Counted from the stretch's first letter, positions 1-5,488 are shown. The stretch: 5,579 bases of DNA from Deltaproteobacteria bacterium (GCA_020056895.1 JAGVGV010000256.1:1-5579), one strand, 5' to 3'. A program made the numbers and translations. Notes: generated by a model not told the origin, from the sequence alone.

Positions 1-36
1 GGCCAGGGCCATCCATTCGCGGTCGGAGGCGGTCAC
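1..36 (-). CDS. ribD: RibD, riboflavin biosynthesis deaminase/reductase (N-terminal fragment, cut by window edge)
   Basis: Only the first 12 codons are in the window. They start with GTG at 36-34 and read MTASDREWMALA. The GTG overlaps the nrdR stop in a GTGA arrangement, so translation is probably coupled; no clear Shine-Dalgarno is visible before it. The pattern acidic residue - aromatic - Met - x - Ala - Leu - Ala resembles the first helix of RibD, which precedes the zinc-binding deaminase domain. RibD deaminates and then reduces the pyrimidine formed from GTP in riboflavin synthesis. The family call rests largely on position, because ribD commonly follows nrdR in proteobacteria. Twelve residues cannot prove it: the reading frame is seen, the product is inferred. 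The deaminase and reductase domains would lie beyond position 1. Confidence 0.65.
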   Translation of the reverse strand, partial: MTASDREWMALA

Positions 37-551
37 GATTCGTTGGGACCGTTATGCTGGCCCAGATCGTTGAGCAGATGCCGGGCGCCGGCTTCGCCCT
101 TTTTTGCCAGGAGCTCTTTCAGTTCCCGCACGAAATCGTCCAGGTCCTTGAACTGGCGGTAGACCGAAGCGAACCGGACGTACGCCACTTCGTCCAGGTT
201 TTTAAGGGCGTCGATGACCATTTCGCCGATCTCGGTGGATGGGATTTCCTTCTGGTTCGTTTCCTGGAAATGGCGTTCCAGGTTATCCAGGAAATCGTCG
301 ATGTCGTCCACCGAAACGGGCCGTTTTTGAGTGGATTTAAGCATGCCTTCGCGGATCTTTTCCCGGTCGAAGGGCTCCCGCCGGCCGTCCCGCTTGATCA
401 CCAGGGGTTGGATTTCCTCCACGCGTTCGTACGTGGTGAAGCGCCGGCCGCAGGACAGGCATTCCCGCCGCCGCCGGATGCTCAGGCCATCCTTGCCCAG
501 CCGCGAATCAATGACCTTGTTTTCCAGTTCCGCGCAAAAGGGGCATTTCAT
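33..551 (-). CDS. nrdR: NrdR, zinc-ribbon/ATP-cone transcriptional repressor of ribonucleotide reductase genes
   Basis: A 172-residue cytoplasmic regulator. The N-terminal zinc ribbon is seen as MKCPFC (Cys3, Cys6) and ECLSCGRRF (Cys31, Cys34), with the basic RRRR stretch just before Cys31 that is typical of its DNA-binding part. From about residue 48 to 138 (PLVIKRDGRREPFDREKI onward) lies the ATP-cone, which senses ATP and dATP. NrdR represses ribonucleotide reductase operons when dATP is high by binding NrdR boxes; those targets are not in this window. The ATG at 551-549 is chosen because the zinc ribbon begins there, a GAGGT lies six bases upstream, and the ATG overlaps the previous stop as ATGA. 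The frame stays open upstream, but that extension lies inside the dCMP deaminase gene and has low-complexity Pro/Arg/His composition. The protein is roughly 20 residues longer than the E. coli one, owing to a hydrophilic C-terminal tail. Confidence 0.96.
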   Translation of the reverse strand: MKCPFCAELENKVIDSRLGKDGLSIRRRRECLSCGRRFTTYERVEEIQPLVIKRDGRREPFDREKIREGMLKSTQKRPVSVDDIDDFLDNLERHFQETNQKEIPSTEIGEMVIDALKNLDEVAYVRFASVYRQFKDLDDFVRELKELLAKKGEAGARHLLNDLGQHNGPNES

Positions 552-1000
552 GAAGGCACCTCGATGAGGTCGATCCTGGCTTCGGCCAGCATCTCCCGGG
601 ATAGGTCGTCCGGGTATCCCCGCCGGTAATAGATGGTGGTGACGCCGGCGTTGATGAGCATTTTGGCGCAGATAACGCAGGGCGCGTGGGTGGAATAGAG
701 GATGGCCTCGCCCAGCCGGACGCCATGACGGGCCGCCTGGATGATGGCGTTCTGTTCCGCGTGGATGGCTCGGCAGAGTTCGTGCCGTTCCCCCGAGGGG
801 ATTCCCCGGGCTTCCCTCAGGCAGCCCACTTCCAGGCAATGGGCCAGTCCCCGGGGGGCGCCGTTGTACCCGGTGGACAGTATCTGCCGGTCCCGGACCA
901 GCACGGCCCCCACTTTTCGCCTTAGGCAGGTGGACCGGGTGGCCACCAGGTCGGTCAGTTGCAGAAAATATTCATTCCAGCTAGGCCGGTCCGAGGTCAC
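548..1000 (-). CDS. dCMP deaminase (ComEB-like, zinc-dependent cytidine/deoxycytidylate deaminase family)
   Basis: A 150-residue zinc enzyme of the deoxycytidylate deaminase family, which converts dCMP to dUMP, the substrate of thymidylate synthase. The catalytic signature is present: HAE at residues 80-82 (His80 zinc ligand, Glu82 proton shuttle) and PCVIC at 107-111 (Cys108 and Cys111 zinc ligands). The motifs GYNGAPRG (44-51), HC..VGC (54-60) and H..C (73-76) are characteristic of dCMP deaminases and separate them from tRNA- or guanine-specific deaminases; the extra Cys/His residues may form a structural zinc site. The start is GTG at 1000-998, four bases after GGAGG, and overlaps the glyA stop as GTGA. 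The stop overlaps the nrdR start. Clustering with glyA and nrdR fits a role in dTTP supply. B. subtilis names its homologue comEB; I do not assign that symbol because no competence context is visible. Confidence 0.93.
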   Translation of the reverse strand: MTSDRPSWNEYFLQLTDLVATRSTCLRRKVGAVLVRDRQILSTGYNGAPRGLAHCLEVGCLREARGIPSGERHELCRAIHAEQNAIIQAARHGVRLGEAILYSTHAPCVICAKMLINAGVTTIYYRRGYPDDLSREMLAEARIDLIEVPS

Positions 1001-2259
1001 AGGTCCTCCAATCCGGGGTACAGAGGGAAGCGGTCGGTCAGGGTTTCCACCTCGGCCCGGATCGCGGCCAGCCGTGATTGGTTGTCCACGTTGGTCAGAG
1101 CGTCCTGAATGTACCCGGCCACCTGGTCCATTTCGGCTTCGGCCATTCCCCGTGTGGTCAGGGCCGGAGTGCCCAGGCGGAGGCCGCTGGTCACCTGGGG
1201 CGGCTGGGGATCGAAGGGAATGGCGTTTTTGTTGACCACGATGCCGGCCTGGTTCAAGGCCGCTTCGGCCTGGGCGCCGGTAAGGTTTTTTCCGCGCAGG
1301 TCCACCAGCATCAGGTGGTTGTCCGTGCCGCCGGAAACCACCCGGAAGCCGGCGTCGGCCAATCCCTTGGCCAGCCGTTGAGCGTTCCGGATCACCTGTT
1401 CCTGGTACTGGACGAACCCGGGGGCCAATGCTTCGTGGAAAGCCACGGCCTTGGCGGCGATCACGTGCATGAGCGGGCCGCCCTGGATGCCCGGGAAGAT
1501 GGTGGAACCAAGGTTCCGGCCAAAGGCTTCATCCTGGCTCAGGATCAGGCCTCCCCGGGGCCCCCGGAGGGTCTTGTGGGTGGTGGAGGTGACCACATCG
1601 GCGTGGGGCACGGGCGAAGGATGGACTCCAGCCGCCACCAGCCCGGCCACGTGGGCCATATCCACCATGAGGCGAGCCCCCACCTCGGCGGCGATTCGGG
1701 CGAACCCCGCGAAATCGAAATGCCGGGGGTAGGCCGAGGCGCCGGCCACGATCAATCTGGGGCTGTGTTCCCGGGCCAGCCGGGCCACTTCGTCCATGTC
1801 GATGGTTTCGGTGTCGGGCCGGACCCCGTACGAAACCGCCTTATAGAGCCGGCCTGAAAAGCTCATGGGCGCCCCGTGCGTCAAATGGCCGCCGTGGGCC
1901 AGACCCATGCCCAGGATGGTATCGCCGGGGGAAAGGAGGGTGAAATAGACCCCCATGTTGGCCTGGGACCCGGAATGGGGCTGGACGTTGGCGTATTTGC
2001 AGTCAAAGAGCTTTTGGGCCCGCTGGACGGCCAGCCGTTCGGCGTCGTCCACGAATTCGCACCCGCCGTAATACCTCCGGCCGGGGTACCCTTCGGCGTA
2101 TTTGTTGGTCATTACCGAGGAACCGGCGAACAGAACGGCGGGCGACGCGAAATTTTCTGAAGCGATGAGCACCAGTTTTCGGCGCTGGCGTTCCAACTCG
2201 GACCGAAGCGCCTGGTGGATTTCCGGATCGGCCTGGTGAAGCAGAAGATCGTAGCCCAT
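997..2259 (-). CDS. glyA: GlyA, serine hydroxymethyltransferase
   Basis: A 420-residue PLP enzyme that interconverts serine plus tetrahydrofolate with glycine plus 5,10-methylene-tetrahydrofolate, the main source of one-carbon units, including those for thymidylate synthesis. Full length compared with about 417 residues in E. coli. Family signatures are intact: LIASENF (31-37), TNKYAEGYPGRRYYGGCE (51-68), VQPHSGSQAN (92-101), LAHGGHLTHG (120-129), the MVDMAHVAGL strand (198-207), the cofactor-binding Lys229 in STTHKTLRGPRGG, and SGGTDNH (309-315). The ATG at 2259-2257 is chosen because MGYDLLLHQADPEI aligns with the normal SHMT N-terminus and lies just after the rpiB stop. The frame is open to 2343, but those 28 extra residues lie inside rpiB and do not look like SHMT. 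The ribosome site is weak (AGGT), which fits translational coupling to rpiB seven bases upstream. No damage or missing active-site residue is seen. Confidence 0.98.
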   Translation of the reverse strand: MGYDLLLHQADPEIHQALRSELERQRRKLVLIASENFASPAVLFAGSSVMTNKYAEGYPGRRYYGGCEFVDDAERLAVQRAQKLFDCKYANVQPHSGSQANMGVYFTLLSPGDTILGMGLAHGGHLTHGAPMSFSGRLYKAVSYGVRPDTETIDMDEVARLAREHSPRLIVAGASAYPRHFDFAGFARIAAEVGARLMVDMAHVAGLVAAGVHPSPVPHADVVTSTTHKTLRGPRGGLILSQDEAFGRNLGSTIFPGIQGGPLMHVIAAKAVAFHEALAPGFVQYQEQVIRNAQRLAKGLADAGFRVVSGGTDNHLMLVDLRGKNLTGAQAEAALNQAGIVVNKNAIPFDPQPPQVTSGLRLGTPALTTRGMAEAEMDQVAGYIQDALTNVDNQSRLAAIRAEVETLTDRFPLYPGLEDL

Positions 2260-2266
2260 GGCCGAC

Positions 2267-2704
2267 CTAACCGATCCGGTTGAACAGGCCGATGCGGCGG
2301 ATATGCCGGGGGTCGGCTTCGTACTCCGTGTCCATCCACGCATCCAGAATGGCCAGAGCCAGGCCCGTTCCCGTGGTCCGTTCGCCCAGGCATAATACGT
2401 TGGCGTCGTTATGAGCCCGGGACATGCGGGCCGTGAATTCGTTGGCGCACAAGGCGGCCCGGACGCCCATGATCCGGTTGGCGGCCATGGACATGCCCAG
2501 GCCCGTGCCGCAGATCAGGATGCCCCGGTCGAATTCGCCCTTGGCCACGGACCGGGCCACCACCAGGGCGTACTGGGCGTAATCGCTGGAGACCGTGTCG
2601 AAGGCGCCGGCGTCGGTTACCCGGTGGCCCTTTTTTTCCAGGTGCGCCGCCAGGACCTGTTTCAGTTGGTATCCGCCGTGGTCGCTGCCGAAAATGATGT
2701 TCAT
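2267..2704 (-). CDS. rpiB: RpiB, ribose-5-phosphate isomerase B (RpiB/LacAB family)
   Basis: A 145-residue cytoplasmic isomerase that interconverts ribulose 5-phosphate and ribose 5-phosphate in the pentose phosphate pathway, feeding nucleotide, histidine and riboflavin synthesis. Family features: MNIIFGSDHGG at the N-terminus (Asp8, His9), the ICGTGLGMSMAANR loop (64-77) with catalytic Cys65 and Thr67, VRAALC (81-86), SRAHNDANVLCLG (95-107) with His98, and DPRHIRRI (131-138) with phosphate-binding arginines. Cys65 is expected in RpiB proper and in ribose-specific enzymes, whereas some actinobacterial and trypanosomal forms differ. The start is ATG at 2704-2702, with a weak AAAGAG element about six bases upstream. 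It is the first gene of the packed rpiB-glyA-deaminase-nrdR-ribD unit. The stop lies 7 bp before glyA and in a different frame, so this is not a fusion. Its upstream region is dominated by the palindromic repeat. Confidence 0.97.
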   Translation of the reverse strand: MNIIFGSDHGGYQLKQVLAAHLEKKGHRVTDAGAFDTVSSDYAQYALVVARSVAKGEFDRGILICGTGLGMSMAANRIMGVRAALCANEFTARMSRAHNDANVLCLGERTTGTGLALAILDAWMDTEYEADPRHIRRIGLFNRIG

Positions 2705-2741
2705 GGGAAACTCTTTCGTTTGGAACGGTAACGGATGGGCG

Positions 2742-2929
2742 GTTTAACCCAAATAATGCGGTTGTCTTCTACTGCGGCGACGAACTGCTTGCTGCAACAC
2801 GAGGTTTCCCGGTTTTCGACCTCGATGTATCTCGTGATACACCTTCGGCCGAAAATCGCTCCAACCTCGTGTTTCGCTAAGCATTTCGGCGCCTCGTAAA
2901 CGAACACAGCCGCATTATTTGGGTTTAAC
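2742..2929. repeat. 188-bp imperfect palindromic element, MITE-like
   Basis: The whole segment is an imperfect inverted repeat. The outer arms are 2742-2761 and 2910-2929 and match at 19 of 20 positions; the core AACCCAAATAATGCGG at 2746-2761 is perfectly complementary to 2910-2925. Moving inward, AACACGAGGTT (2796-2806) pairs with AACCTCGTGTT (2863-2873), and TGTATC (2826-2831) pairs with GATACA (2836-2841) around a four-base centre TCGT. Aligning the arms by eye needs only about four bases of gap and gives roughly 70 percent identity. The octamer GGTTTAAC also occurs as a direct repeat at both ends (2741-2748 and 2922-2929). No transposase is present. The size, near-complete palindromy and intergenic location suggest a non-autonomous mobile or dispersed palindromic repeat; the inverted repeat is seen, mobility is inferred. 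Confidence 0.8.
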
Positions 2930-2930
2930 G

Positions 2931-2958
2931 AAAAAGGAGCGGACCGTTCCGCTCCTTT
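2931..2958 (-). terminator. Rho-independent terminator after fabF
   Basis: On the minus strand a perfect 11-bp stem (AAAGGAGCGGA, 2958-2948, with its complement at 2943-2933) closes a four-base ACGG loop and runs straight into five T residues (2935-2931, partly within the stem). It lies 18 bp after the fabF stop. This is a standard intrinsic terminator and marks the end of the fabG-acpP-fabF transcript, or a partial stop before rpiB. Confidence 0.88.
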
Positions 2959-2975
2959 CCCGGTTCAAGGAGCGG
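2934..2975 (-). promoter_or_regulatory. Candidate attenuator: two mutually exclusive hairpins overlapping the fabF terminator
   Basis: Three copies of the same 9-mer stand in a row. On the minus strand the order is CCGCTCCTT (2975-2967), AAGGAGCGG (2957-2949), CCGCTCCTT (2942-2934). The middle copy can pair with the last one to form the terminator, or with the first one (9 bp, nine-base loop) to form a competing stem. The first copy begins one base after the fabF stop codon, so a ribosome terminating on fabF would cover it and favour the terminator. The sequence geometry is seen directly; a regulatory role is inference, and the first copy could also be a chance duplication. Confidence 0.4.
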
Positions 2976-2976
2976 T

Positions 2977-4233
2977 CTAGCCCTGGTACGTGGTGAAAAC
3001 CAGCGCGCCGTTGGTGCCGCCGAAGCCAAAGGAATTGCTCAAGGCCGCCCGGATATTGCCCGGCCGGGCCTGATTGGGCACGTAGTCCAGATCGCAGGCC
3101 GGGTCCGGCGTTTCGTAATTGATGGTGGGCGGCATGACCTGATGGGCCAGGGTCAGCACCGTGTACACGGCTTCCACGCCCCCCCCGCCGCCCAGCAGGT
3201 GGCCGGTCATGCTTTTGGTGGAGCTGACGGCCAGCCGGTTGGCATGATCGCCGAACAGGGTTCGGATGGCCCGGCTTTCGATGGCGTCGTTGAGTTCCGT
3301 GGAGGTGCCGTGGGCATTGATGTAATCGATGTCCCCGGGTTCCAGGCCCGCGTCGTTCAGGGCGGCCCGCATACAGTTGATCGCGCCTTCACCGTCATCG
3401 GGCGGAGCGGTCATGTGATAGGCGTCGCCGGACATGCCAAAGCCCACGATTTCGGCCAGGATATTGGCGCCCCGGGCTTTGGCCCGTTCCAGTTCCTCGA
3501 GCACCAACAGCCCGGCGCCCTCGCCAATAACGAATCCGTCGCGGCCCAGATCGAAGGGCCGGCTGGCTCGTTCGGGATCGTCGTTCCTGGTGGACAGGGC
3601 TTTCATGGAGTTGAAACCGCTGACCGCCAGCCCCGTGACCACGGATTCCACGCCGCCGCAGAGCGCGCCATCGGAAATCCCGTGGCGGATCAGGTGAAAC
3701 GCCTGGCCCACGCCGTGGGTGCCCGCCGCGCAGGCCGTGGCCGGGCAGAGGTTGGGGCCTTTCAAGCCCCATTCGATGGATACCTGGCCCGGGGCGATGT
3801 TACCGATGAGCATGGGAATGAAAAAGGGGCTGACCCGGTCGGGGCCGCGTTCGAGCAGCACCCGATGGGTTTTTTCAATCTCGGCCAAACCCCCCAGGCC
3901 GCACCCGATGATGCAGCCGTACCGGTGGGCTTCACCCTTTTCAATTTTCAACCCGCTGGACTCCATGGCCATCCGGGCGGCGGCCATGGCGAATTGGGCA
4001 AAGGGGTCCATCCGGCGGGACGCCTTTTTGTCGATGAACTCCTCGGGCTTGAAATTTTTCACTTCCCCGGCGATGCGGGTTTTATACGTGGAGGCGTCGA
4101 AGCGGGTGATGGGGCCCAGACCGCTTTTTCCGGACGTGATCGCCCGCCAGTTTTCTTCCGCGCCGATGCCCACGGGGGAAAGGATTCCCACGCCGGTGAC
4201 CACCACGCGCCTTTGGCCGGAAGTTGAAAACAA
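2977..4233 (-). CDS. fabF: FabF, beta-ketoacyl-[acyl-carrier-protein] synthase II
   Basis: A 418-residue condensing enzyme that extends acyl-ACP with malonyl-ACP in the elongation cycle of fatty acid synthesis (type II FAS, cytoplasm). The thiolase-fold signatures are intact: RRVVVTGVGILSPVG (8-22), the nucleophile Cys168 in PATACAAGTHG, His308 in NAHGTST, Lys340 and His345 in SSTKSMTGHLLG, and the C-terminal NSFGFGGTNGALVF gate loop (400-413). Length and motifs fit FabF (413 in E. coli) rather than FabB or FabH. The start is TTG at 4233-4231, supported by GAAGAGGT five bases upstream; the next in-frame start candidate is a GTG at codon 10, inside the conserved first strand. An unusual five-glycine stretch (348-352) replaces the usual Gly/Ala mix after His345 and is encoded by a run of eight G. 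It lies 157 bp after acpP, its normal partner, and before an intrinsic terminator. Confidence 0.97.
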   Translation of the reverse strand: MFSTSGQRRVVVTGVGILSPVGIGAEENWRAITSGKSGLGPITRFDASTYKTRIAGEVKNFKPEEFIDKKASRRMDPFAQFAMAAARMAMESSGLKIEKGEAHRYGCIIGCGLGGLAEIEKTHRVLLERGPDRVSPFFIPMLIGNIAPGQVSIEWGLKGPNLCPATACAAGTHGVGQAFHLIRHGISDGALCGGVESVVTGLAVSGFNSMKALSTRNDDPERASRPFDLGRDGFVIGEGAGLLVLEELERAKARGANILAEIVGFGMSGDAYHMTAPPDDGEGAINCMRAALNDAGLEPGDIDYINAHGTSTELNDAIESRAIRTLFGDHANRLAVSSTKSMTGHLLGGGGGVEAVYTVLTLAHQVMPPTINYETPDPACDLDYVPNQARPGNIRAALSNSFGFGGTNGALVFTTYQG

Positions 4234-4238
4234 GGCCT

Positions 4239-4246
4239 ACCTCTTC
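4239..4246 (-). promoter_or_regulatory. Ribosome binding site deciding the TTG start of fabF
   Basis: GAAGAGGT on the minus strand lies five bases before TTG 4233-4231. No ATG or GTG sits at a suitable distance in this frame, and the N-terminal length then matches other FabF proteins closely, so the TTG is preferred. Confidence 0.6.
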
Positions 4247-4329
4247 GTTCGGGTAAGGGGCGGAAGGTTCAGCGCCCGAAGGATTCCCCGGGGAACGCTC
4301 CACCACCGCCCGGGTCATGCCGAAAGGCT

Positions 4330-4368
4330 CCCGAACTCCGGTTCTTCGGGGAAAAGCCGGAGTTCGGG
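4330..4368 (-). other. Strong hairpin in the acpP-fabF intergenic region
   Basis: CCCGAACTCCGG (4330-4341) and CCGGAGTTCGGG (4357-4368) form a perfect 12-bp stem with a 15-base loop, 22 bp after the acpP stop. On the transcribed strand it is not followed by a T-tract (the next bases are GAGCCTTTCGG), so it is not a canonical terminator. It could protect the acpP 3' end from exonucleases, act as a processing site, or partly reduce read-through into fabF, giving more ACP than FabF. The structure is seen; these roles are inferred. The rest of the 157-bp gap holds a 12-bp palindrome TTCCCCGGGGAA (4284-4295) and no supported gene. Confidence 0.65.
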
Positions 4369-4390
4369 GACCAAGGGCAATGGGTCCGGT

Positions 4391-4621
4391 TTAGGACACG
4401 CTCTTGATGAAGTCAATCACGTCCTTGACCGTCTTGATCTTTTCCGCCTGTTCGTCCTCGATCTTGATATCGAATTCCTCTTCCATGGCCATGATCAGTT
4501 CGACCAGGTCCAGGGAATCGGCGCCCAGGTCGTCGGTGAAGGAAGCGGAAGGGACCACATCCGCGGCGTCCACGCTCAGTTGTTCGGCAATGATTTTGAT
4601 GACACGTTCTTCGATCGACAT
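4391..4621 (-). CDS. acpP: AcpP, acyl carrier protein
   Basis: A 76-residue, strongly acidic four-helix protein that carries growing acyl chains as thioesters on a 4'-phosphopantetheine arm. The attachment site is Ser36 in LGADSLDLVELIMAMEEEF (32-50), the classical DSL motif at the start of the recognition helix II. The N-terminal IEERVIKIIAEQLSV helix and C-terminal TVKDVIDFI helix match the family, and the length is close to the 78 residues of E. coli ACP. The ATG at 4621-4619 has a perfect GGAGG (4632-4628) six bases upstream, one of the strongest ribosome sites in the window, as expected for an abundant protein. It lies between fabG (26 bp upstream) and fabF, the usual order. The serine must be modified by a holo-ACP synthase, which is not encoded here. 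Confidence 0.98.
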   Translation of the reverse strand: MSIEERVIKIIAEQLSVDAADVVPSASFTDDLGADSLDLVELIMAMEEEFDIKIEDEQAEKIKTVKDVIDFIKSVS

Positions 4622-4647
4622 TTTATTCCTCCATGAATCGTTTACTT

Positions 4648-5400
4648 CTAGGCTCCCATGAACATGCCGCCGCCCACGTGGATCACCTGGCCGGTCAGAT
4701 AGGAAGCCTGTTCGCTGGCCAGAAAATCGATGACATTGGCCACGTCTTCGGGCGTGCCCGCCCGTCCCAGAGGGATGCTGGTCAGAAAGGCCTGTCGGGC
4801 TTTTTCCGGCAGATGGGCGGTCATGTCCGTCTCAATGAATCCGGGGGCCACGGCGTTGACCCGGATGTTCCGGGGCGCCAGTTCCTTGGCCAGGGTTCGC
4901 GTCAGGCCGATCACTCCGGCTTTGGACGCCGAATAGTTGGCCTGCCCGAAATTACCGATCACGCCCACCACCGAGGCCACGTTAACCATGGCGCCCCGGC
5001 GCTGCTTGACCATGATTTTGGCCGCGGCCTGGGCCATGAGGAACGTGCCCTTGAGGTTCACGCTCATCACCAGGTCCCAGTCCTCTTCCTTCATCCGGAG
5101 CACCAGGGCGTCCCGGGTAAGGCCGGCATTGTTGACCAATACGTCCAGACCGCCGTACTTTTGGGCCGCGGCCTCCAGATGGCTATTGGCGGCGCCGGCG
5201 TCGGCCACCGAAAAGTGCTGGGCTTCGGCCGTTACGCCCTGCTGGGCCAAGTGAGCCAGGGTTTCATCGGCCGCTTCGGGGGTGGGATCGAAATGATTGA
5301 ACACCACCACCGTTCCAGGGCGGGCCATGCGGTATGCCACCGCCCGGCCGATGCCTCGGGAACCGCCGGTGATGTACACCACCCGGGGGTTTTGGGTCAC
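4648..5400 (-). CDS. fabG: FabG, 3-oxoacyl-[acyl-carrier-protein] reductase
   Basis: A 250-residue short-chain dehydrogenase/reductase that reduces 3-ketoacyl-ACP to 3-hydroxyacyl-ACP, using NADPH in this family. The cofactor loop is TGGSRGIG (11-18), followed by NNAG (90-93), structural/catalytic Asn115, and the catalytic Ser143, Tyr156 and Lys160 (YSASK). KQRRG (132-136) matches the basic ACP-docking region, and VNAVAPGFIETDMT (181-194) and YLTGQVIHVGGGM (234-246) are typical of FabG. The start is GTG at 5400-5398; an in-frame stop lies eight codons upstream (5427-5425) with no other start between, so the start is secure. Many SDR enzymes look similar, but the adjacent acpP and fabF make the FAS assignment firm. 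Upstream partners such as fabD or fabH, if present, lie outside the window. Confidence 0.95.
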   Translation of the reverse strand: MTQNPRVVYITGGSRGIGRAVAYRMARPGTVVVFNHFDPTPEAADETLAHLAQQGVTAEAQHFSVADAGAANSHLEAAAQKYGGLDVLVNNAGLTRDALVLRMKEEDWDLVMSVNLKGTFLMAQAAAKIMVKQRRGAMVNVASVVGVIGNFGQANYSASKAGVIGLTRTLAKELAPRNIRVNAVAPGFIETDMTAHLPEKARQAFLTSIPLGRAGTPEDVANVIDFLASEQASYLTGQVIHVGGGMFMGA

Positions 5401-5406
5401 TGGGCC

Positions 5407-5412
5407 ACCTCC
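5407..5412 (-). promoter_or_regulatory. Strong ribosome binding site for the GTG start of fabG
   Basis: GGAGGT on the minus strand ends six bases before GTG 5400-5398. This is a near-perfect Shine-Dalgarno and supports the non-ATG start. Confidence 0.75.
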
Positions 5413-5488
5413 ACCGTCGTTCTCCTATTTTGGGTCAGCCCCTTATTCCACAAACCACCCCCGTCGTCAAGGCTCTTGGGGGGGGGAT

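Noticed and set aside
54..629. 191-codon plus-strand open frame antisense to nrdR
   Set aside because: It overlaps a clear NrdR coding region and its translation shows no motif.
552..839. Upstream extension of the nrdR frame by 96 codons
   Set aside because: It lies inside the dCMP deaminase gene; the zinc ribbon begins at the ATG at 551, which has a ribosome site and an ATGA overlap.
1078..1857. 259-codon plus-strand open frame antisense to glyA
   Set aside because: A shadow of the strongly conserved SHMT gene; low-complexity Gly/His-rich translation and no family resemblance.
2260..2343. Upstream extension of the glyA frame by 28 codons
   Set aside because: It lies inside rpiB, and the SHMT N-terminus aligns from the ATG at 2259.
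2701..2907. 68-codon minus-strand open frame inside the palindrome, with its TGA overlapping the rpiB ATG as ATGA
   Set aside because: Most of it lies within the palindromic repeat, it has no good ribosome site, and its basic, cysteine-rich composition is explained by reading through the two arms. It may still be annotated as a hypothetical protein wherever the repeat occurs.
3142..4227. 361-codon plus-strand open frame antisense to fabF
   Set aside because: It lies within fabF and has Gly/His/Ala-rich composition typical of the reverse strand of high-GC genes; no domain is recognisable.
4082..4318. 78-codon minus-strand open frame between acpP and fabF
   Set aside because: It overlaps the start of fabF in another frame and has no recognisable motif or ribosome site.
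4330..4368. Hairpin after acpP considered as an intrinsic terminator
   Set aside because: No T-tract follows on the transcribed strand, so it was listed as a hairpin of unknown role rather than a terminator.
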